Notes under the pieces: generated by a model
Databases searched by the model: none
Told to the model about the DNA's origin: nothing
What the model saw: only the letters and a program-made list of their open reading frames with translations
Shown here: positions 32,878-44,760 of the stretch, one piece after another
Layout of the letters: each line of letters begins with the position of its first letter
Position numbering within the stretch: position 1 is the first letter of the stretch
Source: Calliopum simillimum
Taxonomy: Eukaryota; Arthropoda; Insecta; Diptera; Lauxaniidae
DNA length: 64,000 nt
Reading direction: 5' to 3'
NCBI GenBank assembly: GCA_951812925.1
Contig: OX638369.1
Span: forward strand, 18,505,329 to 18,569,328
Program-made: the position numbers and the translations under genes

Positions 32878-33830
32878 TGCAGTGTGTTACACAATGGGTT
32901 GTTGTCACCGACATTCACCACTAATTCAGGCGTACGGCAGGGGTGTTTACTATCACCATCACTTTTCCTTATCGTTCTTGATGATATCCTAGATAAAGCT
33001 CTTAATAAGGCCAAAAGGGGTATCCAATGGAACTTTACCGAACATCTGGAAGAACTCGACTACGCTGACGACATCTACCTCTTATCGTCCAAACATTCAG
33101 ATATGCAAAGCAAAATTGAAGACCTTGTCTTGGAATCACAAAAGGCCGGCCTAAAAATCAACGTATCCAAGGCTAAAAGCATGAAGCTAAACGCAAGCAA
33201 TAACATCACGTTTAAAGCAGGCAGCGATGATATCGGAAACGTCGATAGCTACACATATTTAGGCAGCATTATCTCCATGGATGGTGGAGCAAAAGAGGAT
33301 ATTAACTCAAGAATAGCAAAAGCAAAAGGCGCGTTTGCTCAACTGAACAAAATATGGTCTTCATCCGTATATCCACCAAAACGAGAGTGCGCATTTTTGA
33401 TTCGAATGTGAAATCGGTTTTGTTATATGGGTGCGAAACGTGGCTTGTTACTGAACAACTAACGAACAAGCTGCAAGTATTCGTCAACAAATGCTTAAGG
33501 CGAATACTAAAGGTTTGGTGGCCTCGCACTATATCAAATGCCGAGCTACATCAAAAATGCAATCAGAGGGCTATAGCAATCGATGTCAAGCTGCGCAAAT
33601 GGAGATGGATTGGCCACACTCTCCGGAAACCACACAGCGAAGTTTGTCGCCAGGCTCTTAAGTGGAATCCACAAGGCAGTAGAGGACGCGGTAGACCCAA
33701 AACCAACTGGAAGAGGTCGCTGGAAAAGGAAATCCAAGAATCGGGAAAGTCGTGGCAAGAGATTAAAGTCATCGCAAGGGATCGTGACAAATGGAGAGAT
33801 TTCATATTGGCCCTATGCTCCTCCTAGGAG
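32878..33830 (+). pseudogene. LINE reverse-transcriptase fragment, 5' truncated, one frameshift
   Basis: The frame enters mid reverse transcriptase and reads Gly-Val-Arg-Gln-Gly-Cys-Leu-Leu-Ser-Pro, then Tyr-Ala-Asp-Asp (catalytic box near 33062), then a thumb-like region. Near 33377-33381 one base is missing from an A-run and the frame shifts. It then continues with Leu-Leu-Tyr-Gly-Cys-Glu-Thr-Trp, a Trp-Arg-Trp-Ile-Gly-His stretch and Gly-Arg-Gly-Arg-Pro, and stops at TAG about 33828. This C-terminus fits RTE-like or related non-LTR elements; the clade is not certain. The endonuclease and the first RT motifs are missing. Related relics lie near 14385, 28230 and 63600. Confidence 0.85.
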
Positions 33831-34179
33831 TTAAGGAGAATACATACACACAGTTTTACACACAAAAGCCTCGACCCATTAATTTCACTACCAAATCTCG
33901 AAGGTTTTTGACTTGTTAAAAACAATGCCGAAGTCGGTTAATATCCTTGCTCCAAAGTGCAAAAGCATAAGGCGCTTTTTCAAGAAAAAGTTTGATTCAT
34001 TTTTGCTTATGGCAGCGGATAGCTCTAATCTTCCTAATTAAAACTTACCCTGTAGCTTTCTTTTTGAATTCTTAGCTTCTAAGTTACAGATCATCAATCT
34101 CATGATATACAGTACATAATATCGGTAAATTTGCATGTTTGTTATAGTGTAAGATGACCAACCGTCCCGAATTTTGAGG

Positions 34180-35340
34180 TACAGTCCAGCACTTTGCCCT
34201 GTCGTTGGACCACATACCATAAATTGCAGATCATACACCACAGATTATGGACCAAAGACCATATATTTTTGACCATAGTCCATAAAAGACAGATCATAGA
34301 TCACATATTAAGGGCAGATCATACACCATAGATTATGGATCTTACTCTATATATTATAGACCATAGACTAAGATAATAGACCATATACTATAAAAGACCG
34401 ATCATAGACCATATATAATGGACCATAGACCATGAAGAACAGATCATAGATTATATATTATAGACAATATACCATTAAGGCAGATCATACACCATAGATT
34501 ATGGACCATAGACCTTATATTATTGACCATTAGATAGGGGGTGTAAACCATTTCAAAACGATCAAGATTAGTCAAATCGGACTCCATGAACAAATTTCTT
34601 GATCGTTTACACATGGTTTACACCAGGGTCGAAATTTAGATTCATCCCGAAACCAACTCAGATGTTAGAAGGACTCTAAAACGATATCTGCATAATTTTT
34701 GTTTCATTCCCAGAAAAACCAATGGAACACTTTTGATTCTACTGAAGGCTTATGTTTTAAGTTAACCTAGCATTTTGCTACCAGCTAAAAACTCAATTTG
34801 ATGGTTTTTTTGAAAAATAAAAAAAAAATAAAAAAATTCACAAGTATTCTTTGAACAATTCTAAGCATTTTTTGCCATATACACTTTTTTCCTTAGATGC
34901 CTTGCTTTTGAGTAAAAAATCGTTTTTTGACCGCGTTGTTAAAAAACGTAAAAAATCGATTTTGGGATACGAATGTTATCTATATCCCCAAAAAAATTTA
35001 TATGTAAGTTTTAAACGCCAAAACTCTTGTAAAAACATAGTCCCTTGGATATCCATTTTGTAATGAAAAAAAAAGTTCTGTCCAAAAAACATGTTTTTTT
35101 TTTACCCAAAATAAGCCTTCAGTAGAATCAAAAGTGCTCCGTTGGTTTTACTCGGAATGAAACAAAAAATTATGCATATATCGTTTTTAAGAATCCTTCT
35201 AAGTTTTAGTTGGTTTCAGGATGATTTTTTTTTTTTTTTTTTGCTTCATTCAAAATCGAACCAGTCTATTCACCATAGCCTATTGATTATGGACCATAGA
35301 TCACAAAGGACACAGCATAGATCATAATCATATTATAGAC
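34180..35340. repeat. Imperfect tandem array of ACCATAGACCATA-type units
   Basis: Words such as GACCATAGACCATATA, CAGATCATACACC and GATTATGGACC repeat from about 34200 to 34535 and again from about 35270 to 35340, then briefly after 35962. The gap is filled by a foldback, and the right part is cut by a hAT-like element. Confidence 0.65.
34640..35262. repeat. Foldback element inside the tandem array
   Basis: The left arm (34645-34760) and the right arm (35107-35262) are inverted copies sharing GAAACCAACT, TTAGAAGGA, TTTTGTTTCATTCC and TCTACTGAAGGCTTA. The middle is A+T-rich. A half copy of the right arm lies inside the hAT-like element at 13042-13715. Confidence 0.6.
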
Positions 35341-35961
35341 CAAGGGTGTCAGCGTAGAACAAAAGTGAGCCAATTTTGGCTCGACCAACAACATCAATAT
35401 TTCTACAACAATTACAGAAATAATTTTTGTTGTTTTTTTTTTTCACGCTCGTCAAAATTTCGCGTTTTTGTTGTTGTTTTTTGCGTACACACAAAATCGA
35501 ACTCGAACCAACATAAAACAACAACAACGACTACGTAGCGTCAAAAACAAAAACAACAAACAATATGGGTATGCGTTGATGGACAGTTGCGAAAATGCAA
35601 GTCTTTTACGCACTAACGCCTGAACACTCAATGCGAATATTTCCATCTTGAGAAATTGTAGAAGTAGTGTGAAATTTTTGGCAATGCGTTTGTTGTTTTA
35701 CAAATGTCAAACTTTCGCAATCCGCACTTTCGCAACGACGCAAGAGCATTGCGCATCAACGTGTGAATACCCCTACTTTTTGTGTGTGTCCTAGTTCTTA
35801 GAAATTTTGAAAATTGTTGAAATATTAGGCATGAAAAAACAATAAAAAAATTTTTTTGTGAATGTTGTAATTCGAATTTGAAGTTGTTGTAAAAGCAAAA
35901 ATTATGCGCTGACTGTGCTGCATGCGCTTGGCTCATTGATTTGGAAACGCTGACACCCTTG
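35341..35961. mobile_element. hAT-like non-autonomous transposon
   Basis: A perfect 8-bp duplication, TTATAGAC (35333-35340 and 35962-35969), flanks inverted ends CAAGGGTGTCAGCG. Both features fit hAT. The 621-bp interior has no transposase frame. It lies in the tandem array, whose sequence resumes after it. Confidence 0.85.
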
Positions 35962-35969
35962 TTATAGAC

Positions 35970-38228
35970 CATTCGTCATACAGAAAAGATCATTAATCTT
36001 ATATTGTGGACAATTACTATTGCCCCACCTGTATAAAGTATTTTTTCCTGTCCTGGATTGGATCATCAAGCAAATAGTCAGCCTATTATAGTGTAACTTC
36101 TGAACGACTAATCAGATTATAACCATATTTGTACTATAAATTTTTGTAGTACTGTGGATGTTTCATAGTTATTATGGTATAGAGCTTAAACAATGTAGCT
36201 ATTTGAAATACAAAGCAGAGATTCGGTAAATAAGTATGTAAAGTATGTATATACCAGGACAAATAACTTCCACCCAAAAAATGTGCGATGTCACGCCTTT
36301 AAAAACTTAATCCGTATTTATAAAAAACGACTTCAAAATTAGGGTACTTAAACTTTTGAAAAACTAAGAGCAAATTAACCAAAACATAACTTTTATTGCA
36401 GTATTGACTGAAAGGACCATCGCCTCAAAAATTTTTAATGGTACAAATGATATCCACTTCTTAACGGTGTAAACATTGCAAACTTTTTAAGCTCATTATT
36501 ACTTACATTATCAAAAATAATGTTTCATAAAAACTAATTTTAAAAACAATTTCACTAAGCAAGATCTTTAACAGCTGGTGAAGTTCATATCGGAGTGCAT
36601 TTTATAACTTGTTTTGTTTTGTCTATTTTACCTTAGATGTCAATAATTTTTTAGTTTTTTATTTTTATGCAAAAAAAAAAAACATTCAAAAGCTCCAAAC
36701 ATAGTGTAATTGTGTGCCCCCTTATGGCAGTAATGCAACACTACAGTAATATTCATTTTAGTACAATACCTGGAGTGTAATTTGAAACTTTTCACTACCG
36801 CAAGACAAAAAAAAAATATCGTTGCTATTTTCTTACTACACATTAAATTGTATGTAGCGGTACGCTACAGTCAGTCTGCTGTATTACCAACTGCGTTATA
36901 AAAAGTAAAACTTTTTGAACAAAAAACTACTAATATTTCAATAATTTTAAATTACTTTTTTTTACATAAGATGAATGCATTTTACTTAGAAAAAATAATA
37001 TATTGTAGCGCCTCATACATTCGCCTAAGAATGTTTCTTTGCTTTTAAAGTAGTGCTTGTTCGCTACCATTCCTACTTTTATGATTATTGTGATATTTCT
37101 TTTGTTTAAATGACAATGCAGATTTTTATTTCATTTTTTTTTTTTCGTTGGTATTGTCTTTCAGTTTTACAACGCTTTTAACACCTTTACCTTACCTACC
37201 TTTCACCAACTTTGGTGTTTTGTTGAAAATTTGGTTTTCATTTTTTTTTTTACATCTGGTTTTAGTTTCGGTTTCTATCCAATTTAAAAGGACTCTAGAG
37301 TTTTCTCGTTTATGCTGCGTTGTATAATCGCTACAATGCCATTTTAACACACATTGTGGGGGGGGTTGTCGAAATTGAAGCAAATCTTTTGTGGTTTTAG
37401 TGCTCAACATTTGTGCTATAAAAAAATAACTTCTCAGTACTCACACGTTTTTGTTTCAGTTATGGCTGCAATTCAAAAAAAAAAAAAAGGTTTCAACTTA
37501 AACGCCCACTCAACCGCACATCGACAAGTAGACAAAAAGAAAATTTTATTTAAATTAAATATTCCAAAATTCAAATGCGTATGCAATGCACCTGTGCAGT
37601 AGCAGCATCTTTGTTTTTGGCACTTAAATGTACCAAAAATTGGACTGATAGAGAAGAAATGAAATTGAACTTTATTGGCGTATTCGAGGGATGGTTAGTT
37701 TAGGTTGAGATAGTAATGCTGGTAGATAGGCCAACTTCAAACTAACAATTTTGGTTTTTTGCTTTTAAAATAATTTGTGTCACTTGAATTTTGTGTGTCA
37801 AAATAAATTGTGGAAAAAGATGAAATTAATGAATTCATTTTTGTTAATGCTGTAATGAATGCAATTTAACTTTATTTAATTTGTTTCAAGAAAATATAAA
37901 TTCAAATAAAAAAAAAAAATATTACTATAGGACTACTTCATACCACAACTAGCCCTGGACTGGTGTAACAGTAATGCATAAGGGCCCAATTGAAATTTCG
38001 TAGGATATCAACACACAAAAAAGAACAGTTGTTTGTGCATATACCGGGGCAAAAAGACGCATTTGCTTTATGCTGAGAAGAACATAATTTTTGAATAAGT
38101 GAAAGTAAACACAAAAGTTTTTTCAATCACTTTCCAAATGCGATAAATCGCAGTGAATCAACCGAAAAACTGAATGCAATCTATATTCTATAGACAGCAC
38201 AATGTGCTTATTGCTTTTCAAAGTTGAG
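35970..38228. other. Non-coding stretch
   Basis: Several A and T runs (for example near 36670 and 37140) occur. No gene or clear repeat was recognised. Confidence 0.4.
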
Positions 38229-38230
38229 TA

Positions 38231-39149
38231 TGTGCCCCGAATTGGTTCGGGTGTGGGCACCCCTCTTTTTTTATTTAAAGCGTGTGTTTTACTGAAAAAT
38301 TGTCATAGATGTCAAAATTACTAATTTAAATGGTGTTCTTATGCCTTTTTATGCTTTTTTAGTGGAATGGAAAGAACCAATAGGCCCTTTAAAGATATCG
38401 CAGAAAAAAATATGTTTTCATTAAGTGTGGGTGATTGTTGTAAAAGAATAAATGTATTGAATAAATAGTACGGCAACACTAAGGATATGAATGTAAAAAG
38501 AATTGAAATAATAAATATTCTCTCCTTCTGTTTCTTGATTTCAAACCGAATGGTTGTGCTTTTCTTTTATCTCGGTTTTTACAATAGTGGTAAGGTGACA
38601 TACCACTTTGTAAAAGATTTCGGCATTGAGTTTCCAGACAAGTAGACTGAGGAGCAGATGGCGGGCATGTATTGGTATAAAAAATTCATGCTTGGCAAAA
38701 GAGCAAAGTCAACAAGGACTTGAAATTACGTCACCTAGCCGGCTTAGTCTGCAAAACAATTGATCTGGCATTGCCGCCGAAGTCTGGTTTCAGGGCAACA
38801 GGCATAATTTCATTCTATCCAGACGTTTTTAGTGTCGCTGATTTTGTTGAACCCGTTGAGCAGAATTTATTGAATTTGTGAGAGTCAATGTTTCGAAGAT
38901 ATATGAATTTTTGTTTTATTCTCCATTTGATTGCGTTTAATTTCATATTCTCTCATATTTAAAGGGTGCCCACAACCGAACCAAACAATTTTTTTTGCCA
39001 AAAATGATTTTTTTGATATAATTTTTCCAACTGACGAAATCAATTTACTTTCTTCACCAATATTAAGCTAAGGTCTCTAGCTTAATATATATTTAGTCAA
39101 AAGTTATGAGTCGAAAACAAAACGGTGCCCACACCCGGTACTCTTCCCC
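38231..39149 (+). mobile_element. Pogo-like relic, family P3, copy 2
   Basis: The right end, read inward, is GGGGAAGAGTACCGGGTGTG next to TA (39150-39151). The left end near 38231 is more diverged but carries TTCGGGTGTGGGCACC. The motif GGGTGCCCACAACCG recurs inside at about 38962. Fragments of a pogo-like transposase lie between. Copy 1 is at 20093-20600. Confidence 0.65.
38600..38885 (+). pseudogene. Pogo/Tigger-like transposase fragments
   Basis: Two pieces lie close together in different frames. The first (38610-38705) reads like the CENP-B-type DNA-binding region, with Met-Ala-Gly-x-x-Trp-Tyr before a Lys-Arg stretch and an in-frame TAG. The second (38715-38880) has Lys-Ser-Gly-Phe-Arg-Ala-Thr-Gly-Ile, then Tyr-Pro-Asp-Val-Phe-Ser-x-x-Asp-Phe, the usual region after the DDE core in pogo/Tigger transposases. 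The DDE core is deleted between them. The same junction, further decayed, is in the copy at 20093-20600. Confidence 0.65.
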
Positions 39150-39151
39150 TA

Positions 39152-40790
39152 CTTTTTTGCTATTTGGTACAAAATAGAAAAGCTCATTTATAATCCCCGG
39201 TGCAATGACAAATGTTAAACGAAAAAAAAAAACATGAAGTCAGTGTCAGTCAGCTTTTTGTCTTTCTCTTTGTACTGAGTCCTCTTTTCGCTCTGTGTAA
39301 CCGCATATTTTGTCGTTGTTATATTGAAAAATTTGCATATGAGGAATTCTCAAAAATTGTGGAATTCTACAGTTTTTGAGGCACATTCACCAAACTTGGT
39401 GGAGAGGTCACTTTTTATATAAGAATCAAAAATTGAAAGGGTGCTTGTCAAAAAAAAAAAAGTAAAAAAGTTACGCATATATATATGAAGCAAAACACGT
39501 CAAGTGTACCAGCTGAAAATTTTTTTGTCTCCGATTTCGCTCAAATTTGGCAATATAGTAGTCCTGATATACAAAAACAATATTCCGGGAGGATTTGGTC
39601 CTAGTACCATTAATTGTTAAAATACAGGATGTTGAAGTTGGCGTTTTTAGTGATTTTCATGAAAAGGCGTTTTTTCAAAAATTTAGAGCTTACACCAAAG
39701 TTTGTAAAGTAACTTGTCCCATTCATTTTTAAATGTTATTTTTATAAAAAAATATTACATGGTGAAAAAAATTTTTTTTCACCGAAATATTTTAAACTTA
39801 AAAATACTTTTGAATTTTTTTTAAAAAGAACCTCCCTTAAATTTTCTTTTAAAATACTTCAAATTAAAGCATAATTTAAAAGCTTTAAAATGATGTGTGA
39901 CTCAAGATGGTATTCGGTCGTTGGATGAGAGTTTTTGGCTTTTAAACGCTTTTTTCGTAAGATGCCTTCCTCTTGAGTAAACAAAGAGTTTTGCCTGCTG
40001 TGGGCGTTTAAAAGCCAAAAACTCTCATCAAACGACCGAATACCATCTTGAGTCACACATTATTTTAAAGCTTTTAAATTATGCTTTAATTTGAAGTACT
40101 TTTAAAAAAAATTTAAGAGGGATTTTTTTGAAAAAAAATTCAAAAGTATTTTTAAGTTTAAAATATTTCGGTGAAAAAAAATTTTTTTCACCATGTAATA
40201 TCTTTTTATAAAAAGAAAATTTAAAAATGAATGGGACAAGTTACTTTACAAACTTTGGTGTAAGCTCTAAATTTTTGAAAAAACACCTTTTCATGAAAAT
40301 CACTAAAAACGCCAACTTCAACACCCTGTATTTGAACAATTAATGGTACTAGGACCAAATCCTCCCGGAATATTGTTTTTGTATATCAGGACTACTATAT
40401 TGCCAAATTTGAGCGAAATCGGAGACAAAAAAATTTTCAGCTGGTACACTTGACGTGTTTTGCTTCATATATATATGCGTAACTTTTTTTACTTTTTTTT
40501 TTTTGACAAGCACCCTTCCAATTTTTGATTCTTATATAAAAAGTGACCTCTCCACCAAGTTTGGTGAATGTGCCTCAAAAACTGTAGAATTCCACAATTT
40601 TTGAGAATTCCTCATATACCTGGTTTTATGTCAAAATATTAAAATAATTTTAGCTTTGTGCACATTTACACACATATACCTTTCTAATGGTGTATAATTC
40701 AGAGCCGTGCTCTATTTCTAGCATAGTAAAATAGGTAGGACAAATTTTTTGTCATGCGTATTAATATATAGATTATTTAAAAGTTTAAAG
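39152..40790 (+). repeat. Interspersed repeat family K, copy 1 (split by a foldback)
   Basis: From GCTATTTGGTACAAAATAG it runs through TTTTTGTCTTTCTCTTTGTA to AATATTGAAAAATTTGCATA, is interrupted at 39341-40613, and resumes with ACCTGGTTTTATG to about 40790. Copies at 52950-53765 and, inverted, 61483-63200 show the same order without this interruption. Confidence 0.7.
39341..40613. mobile_element. 1.27-kb foldback element
   Basis: Two arms of about 610 bp are near-perfect inverted copies. The outer ends are GAGGAATTCTCAAAAATTG and its complement. The inner edges lie near 39950 and 40004, leaving a 50-base spacer. ATAT lies on both sides; the empty site in the K copies at 53583-53600 has ATAT once. 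The arms have no coding capacity. If transcribed, the RNA would form a very long hairpin. Confidence 0.9.
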
Positions 40791-42059
40791 TCTGACTTAA
40801 CTTTTAAAAAAACTTTAAAAAAGTTCATTTCACGGTCTAATTATTGCACATAATTTCATCAAAAAATCAAAATTAATATCGAAAATTAAAATTTTTTTAG
40901 TTTTAGTGATTTTTCGTCGCTTAGTTTATTTAATTTTTTCAAAGGACATTTGCACAAGTATTCAGTTCTTCCATCAAAAGTAGGTACAATTAAAATGTCA
41001 CCATAAATCATATGCAAATATGTATTCATCATATGACAAATGCAATATTTCGACGACTGACAAATTTCCACACTTTTATTGGCAACAACATCAAGGATCA
41101 TAAATTCCGCTATTTGCCAGTTGACTAAATTAACTTGAAAGTTTCCATGAACTCCATTTTGTTTTTTTCGTTTCTTCTACTGCATTCCTTTGAAAAATTT
41201 ATTATACTGTAAAACACGAAAAATGGCAAAAGGCGTTGAACAAATTAAACAATAAAAAAAACGAAAATTTAACAAAAGAAAATTGAAAAAACAACAAAAA
41301 AAGAAAATTAAAATAACAATTGAGTTACCCCCGAAAATGCTACTAATGGCCTTTAACTCCTTTTTTTGCCACAGAGTGCAGTGTTTGCATTGTTTTTTCG
41401 TTGTAGTTGTTGTTGCTGTTGTTCGAGTAAACGAGCGGACTTTTTATCCCGTTGACGACGCTTTTGTTACTTTTGCTATTCATGCCATGGCAACTTCATC
41501 TCCTTTTGTGTTCCTTCCAATGTTGACTTGCTTTTACTGTATTTGCTACGTTTATTTGTTGCAGGAGCAAAGTTGCTGCATTTTCCTTGTTGCTGTTAGT
41601 TCTATAAAATTACTGCACTTGCTGCTGCTGCTGCTGCTGTTGGACAACCAAGTGTCAACAGAGTCAAGTCCGTAGATCATTGTGTTTTATTGTTTTTTAG
41701 GTTGAAGTTTTGTTGCTGTTTCTTTCATGTTGTTTTCTAGGGTTTCTTTTTCTTCTTCTTCATGATTTTATTACGGTAACAAAAGCGCCAAAGAAATCGG
41801 AGCAACAGTAAAATAAAGGCAACCCTGTTTGAAAATAACTGTTATATTACATTGCACTAGCACTATATAGGCGTATGTATGTACATATGTATACGTACCC
41901 AAGGGGAAAGAAAGCCTTTTAAAGTGCTTCATTTTCAGCCATAAGTGCTTCCGCTCCGTAATACTGATTCTTTCTTTTTAACATTGCATGACCTAGTATG
42001 CAAGCATATTGGAGCTTACCGCGGCCTTCCAGTATAATGCCTTTCGAAGCGTTCTCTCA
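40791..42059. other. Non-coding stretch
   Basis: A 130-codon open frame on the + strand (41283-41675) is rich in Leu and Val because of CTG/GTT simple sequence (41618-41641) and has no domain. TATGTATGTACATATGTATA lies near 41875. No gene is supported. Confidence 0.4.
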
Positions 42060-42195
42060 ATTAAAAAAAAAAAAAAATGAACTGACCACACTAGAAATCG
42101 AAACGGGTCCGTCCGTGTGAAAGATAAAAGCATATTATTTTTATTTACCAGTACAAACTTGTTAGACCTCTAGACCACTGACCCATATAATGACG
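42060..42195 (-). repeat. tRNA-like SINE family, copy d (head only)
   Basis: On the minus strand it reads GTGGTCTAGAGGTCTAACAA (A-box side), then CACACGGACGGACC and GTTTCGATTTC (decayed B box), ending in a T-run. The family body is absent. A further tRNA-like B-box segment, GGGTTCGATTCCC on the minus strand, lies at 42388-42400. Confidence 0.45.
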
Positions 42196-42629
42196 AGGTA
42201 AAAAATTTTTTCATGAACAATTTTTTTTTTTTAAGACGTCGAAACAGAATTTGATATTCGAGCGCTTCCTGCAAAAAATCATTTTGTATTCAATTTCAGT
42301 TCAATTAAACAAAAACAAATAAATAAAGAAATAGAAATAGAAAAAGAAAATGGAAAACAAAGTAAAATAAAAAAAAAAATTTGCCGCGGTGGGAATCGAA
42401 CCCAGATCCATAGCAAACTTGTGTAACGTGTGTGTAAAATCCCAAGGAGGAAAATGCGCTTGAGAAGGCTTGCATAAGCATTTATTTATCAGCAGCAAGC
42501 GCTAACGCTACGTAATAAGTATCTTTTCATTTTAACATTGTGTGTCCTAGAGCGTAAGCGCTTTCCCTTGCATTACAAAAAAGAGCTCCGAAGCAGCAGG
42601 GAATATTTGAATTATTGAACATCCTTATT

Positions 42630-42838
42630 TCAATTCAATACATATTTTAGTAACTTCTCCGAGTCTGAGAAATTTATAAAAAACATGTGGGCACTCTCCA
42701 CATGTCCAGAAACCATATTCCAGAAAAAAATTGGGGTAATCGATATTGGTTCAAAACAATAACAATAAAGTGTGCCGTGCAATTGTTTTTTCAGTAGTAC
42801 AGAAAAACAAAACATCCTACAAAAAAAGTGTATAAGGC
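42630..42838 (-). repeat. Left inverted copy of a 210-bp repeat flanking the BEL region
   Basis: It matches the reverse complement of 50890-51110 over blocks such as CACATGTCCAGAAACCATAT, GGGGTAATCGATATTGGTTC and GTACAGAAAAACAAAACATC. The pair brackets repeat R copy B and the BEL element within it. Confidence 0.65.
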
Positions 42839-43933
42839 ATAAAGTGCTGAGAATCGTGCAAGGAATAAGCGTAAGTTATTTTGGAATGCTTTATTTTTAT
42901 ACCCTACACCCAGGGTATATTCACTTTGTCCTTCCGTTTGTAACGCAGAGAAGGAGGCGTGGCAGGTATAGAAAAGTATATATGTTCTTGATCAGCGTCA
43001 CCTCCTGAGTCGATATAGCCATGTCCGTCTGTCTGGCTGGCTGGCTGGCTGGCTGGGTGGCTGGCTGGGTGATGTGTGTGGAAATACACTTTTTGGGAAA
43101 ACTAAGCAAGATAATTCAATGAAATTTGGTACCCTGCCTCCGTCATCAAAGATAGCTCGGGGGATTGAAAATGAACAAAATCGGTTAACGGACACGCCTA
43201 CCGCCCATACAAAAAATATATTCAAAATGCAATTTTAGGAGTATTTTTCACGACAATGCAACCAAAATACACATAAATACTAGAAATTGTAAGCGCAAGC
43301 TCTGAGAAAAAACTGAGCGAACTCGGACAAAAGAGCGTGGCACCTCCCATATAAGCAAAAGCTTCAAAACGCTATACTGAAAGCGATTTTTGAGATATTC
43401 GAACCAAATTTAACTCAGACACTAAGAACTATAAATGAAAGCTCTCGACAAAAATTGGGTGAAATCGGACAAGGGGGCGTGGCACCTCCCATATAAGCAA
43501 AAGCTTCAAAACGCTATACTGAAAGCGATTTTTGAGATATTCGAACCAAATTTAACTCAGACACTAAGAACTATAAATGAAAGCTCTCAACAAAAATTGG
43601 GTGAAATCGGACAAGGGGGCGTAGCACCTCCCATATGAGCAAAAGTTTCAAAATGCCATACGGAAAGAGTTTTTTGAGATAATCTAAACAAATTTCACTC
43701 AAATACTAAAGACTATAAATGCACGCTCTAAGCTAAAACTAGAGGAACTCGGACAAGAGGGCGTGGCACCTCCTATATAAGCAAAAGCTTCAAAACACTA
43801 TGCTGAAAACATTTTTCACTCAGACATTTAAAACTATAAATGCAAGCTCTGAACAAAAACTGGGTGAACTCGAACAAGAGGGCGTAGCGCCTCCCATATG
43901 AGCAAAATTTTAAAAATACTGCAGTGTAGGGTA

Positions 43934-44278
43934 TGTTCGCTCATAAACTATTTCCATTAAACTCTAAATTCACTTAATCACTAATAATTAAGATTTCTAG
44001 TTTTGAGTATAACTTCATAACGTAACTTTTCCAATAAGTCGTCTCTATTTTTCTCTCAATTATGTTTTTTAATATGAATACTAATTTCTCTTTATTTTTT
44101 GTGTTATGTTCTGCAATATACATATGGATAACTGTAACGTAGGCACATACATATACATATTGTAATATTCAATTGACATTGAAAATAAAAGTTCAGTTCT
44201 AATTAACCGGCAAAGAGTTCGGACATATATTAAATTCGTCTTTTTTATTTGTGCGAGATTTCGGTTAGTTAACCTACA
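43934..44278 (+). repeat. 5' LTR of the BEL element
   Basis: It runs from TGTTCGCTCATAAAC to GTTAGTTAACCTACA. An AATAAA signal lies at 44184-44189. No difference from the 3' LTR was seen on reading both through. Confidence 0.95.
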
Positions 44279-44280
44279 TT

Positions 44281-44300
44281 TTGGTGACCCCGACGTGATT
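44281..44300 (+). promoter_or_regulatory. Primer-binding site, probably tRNA-Trp
   Basis: TGGTGACCCCGACGTGATT begins about 3 bases after the LTR. It is complementary to a tRNA 3' end including CCA. From memory of fly tRNA sequences the best fit is tRNA-Trp; this was not checked by search. Confidence 0.6.
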
Positions 44301-44429
44301 ACGTCTCATAGTTTTGCGCGTGTAACTCAAATTTTAAATAAAATTAATTTCGGGTTCGTTCGACAATCTAAGTTTATTTTATTTATTGAACGCGCATATC
44401 ATCAAATTCCAAGTCGCCTTCAACAATAG

Positions 44430-44760
44430 AAATTCCACGTGTTTCACTGCACTGCTTCTAAAGGAAGTGCATTTCAACGCATCACTTTCATCAGCATCAG
44501 CAGCTACTTCACGTGGATAACTATACTGCTTCCAACAGCATCGCTTCGCTTTTCCAGCACATCGCTTTCATCAGCAACTACTTCACGTGGTCAACTCTAG
44601 TGCTTCCCACAGCATCGCATAGCTTTTTTCAGCACAACGTTTTTATCAGCATCACGCTACGATTCAACAGCAGCGATTTCACGTGATCAATCGCACTGCT
44701 TCCAACAGCATCGCTTCGCTTTCATCAGCATCAGCAGTTACTGCAATCGTTCAGTCGCTC
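44430..44760 (+). repeat. Tandem repeats in the BEL leader
   Basis: Three to four imperfect units of about 90-110 bp carry CTACTTCACGTGG, ACTGCTTCCAACAGCATCGC and TTTCATCAGCATCAGCAG. They lie in the untranslated leader between primer site and start codon. Confidence 0.7.

Noticed and set aside
35628..35972. 114-codon minus-strand frame
   Set aside because: It lies inside and across the end of the hAT-like element and has no transposase motif.
41283..41675. 130-codon frame rich in Val and Leu
   Set aside because: It follows GTT and CTG simple sequence and has no domain.
42904..43225. Minus-strand frames with Gln-Pro-Ala-Ser repeats
   Set aside because: They arise from the GGCTGGCT run in repeat family R.
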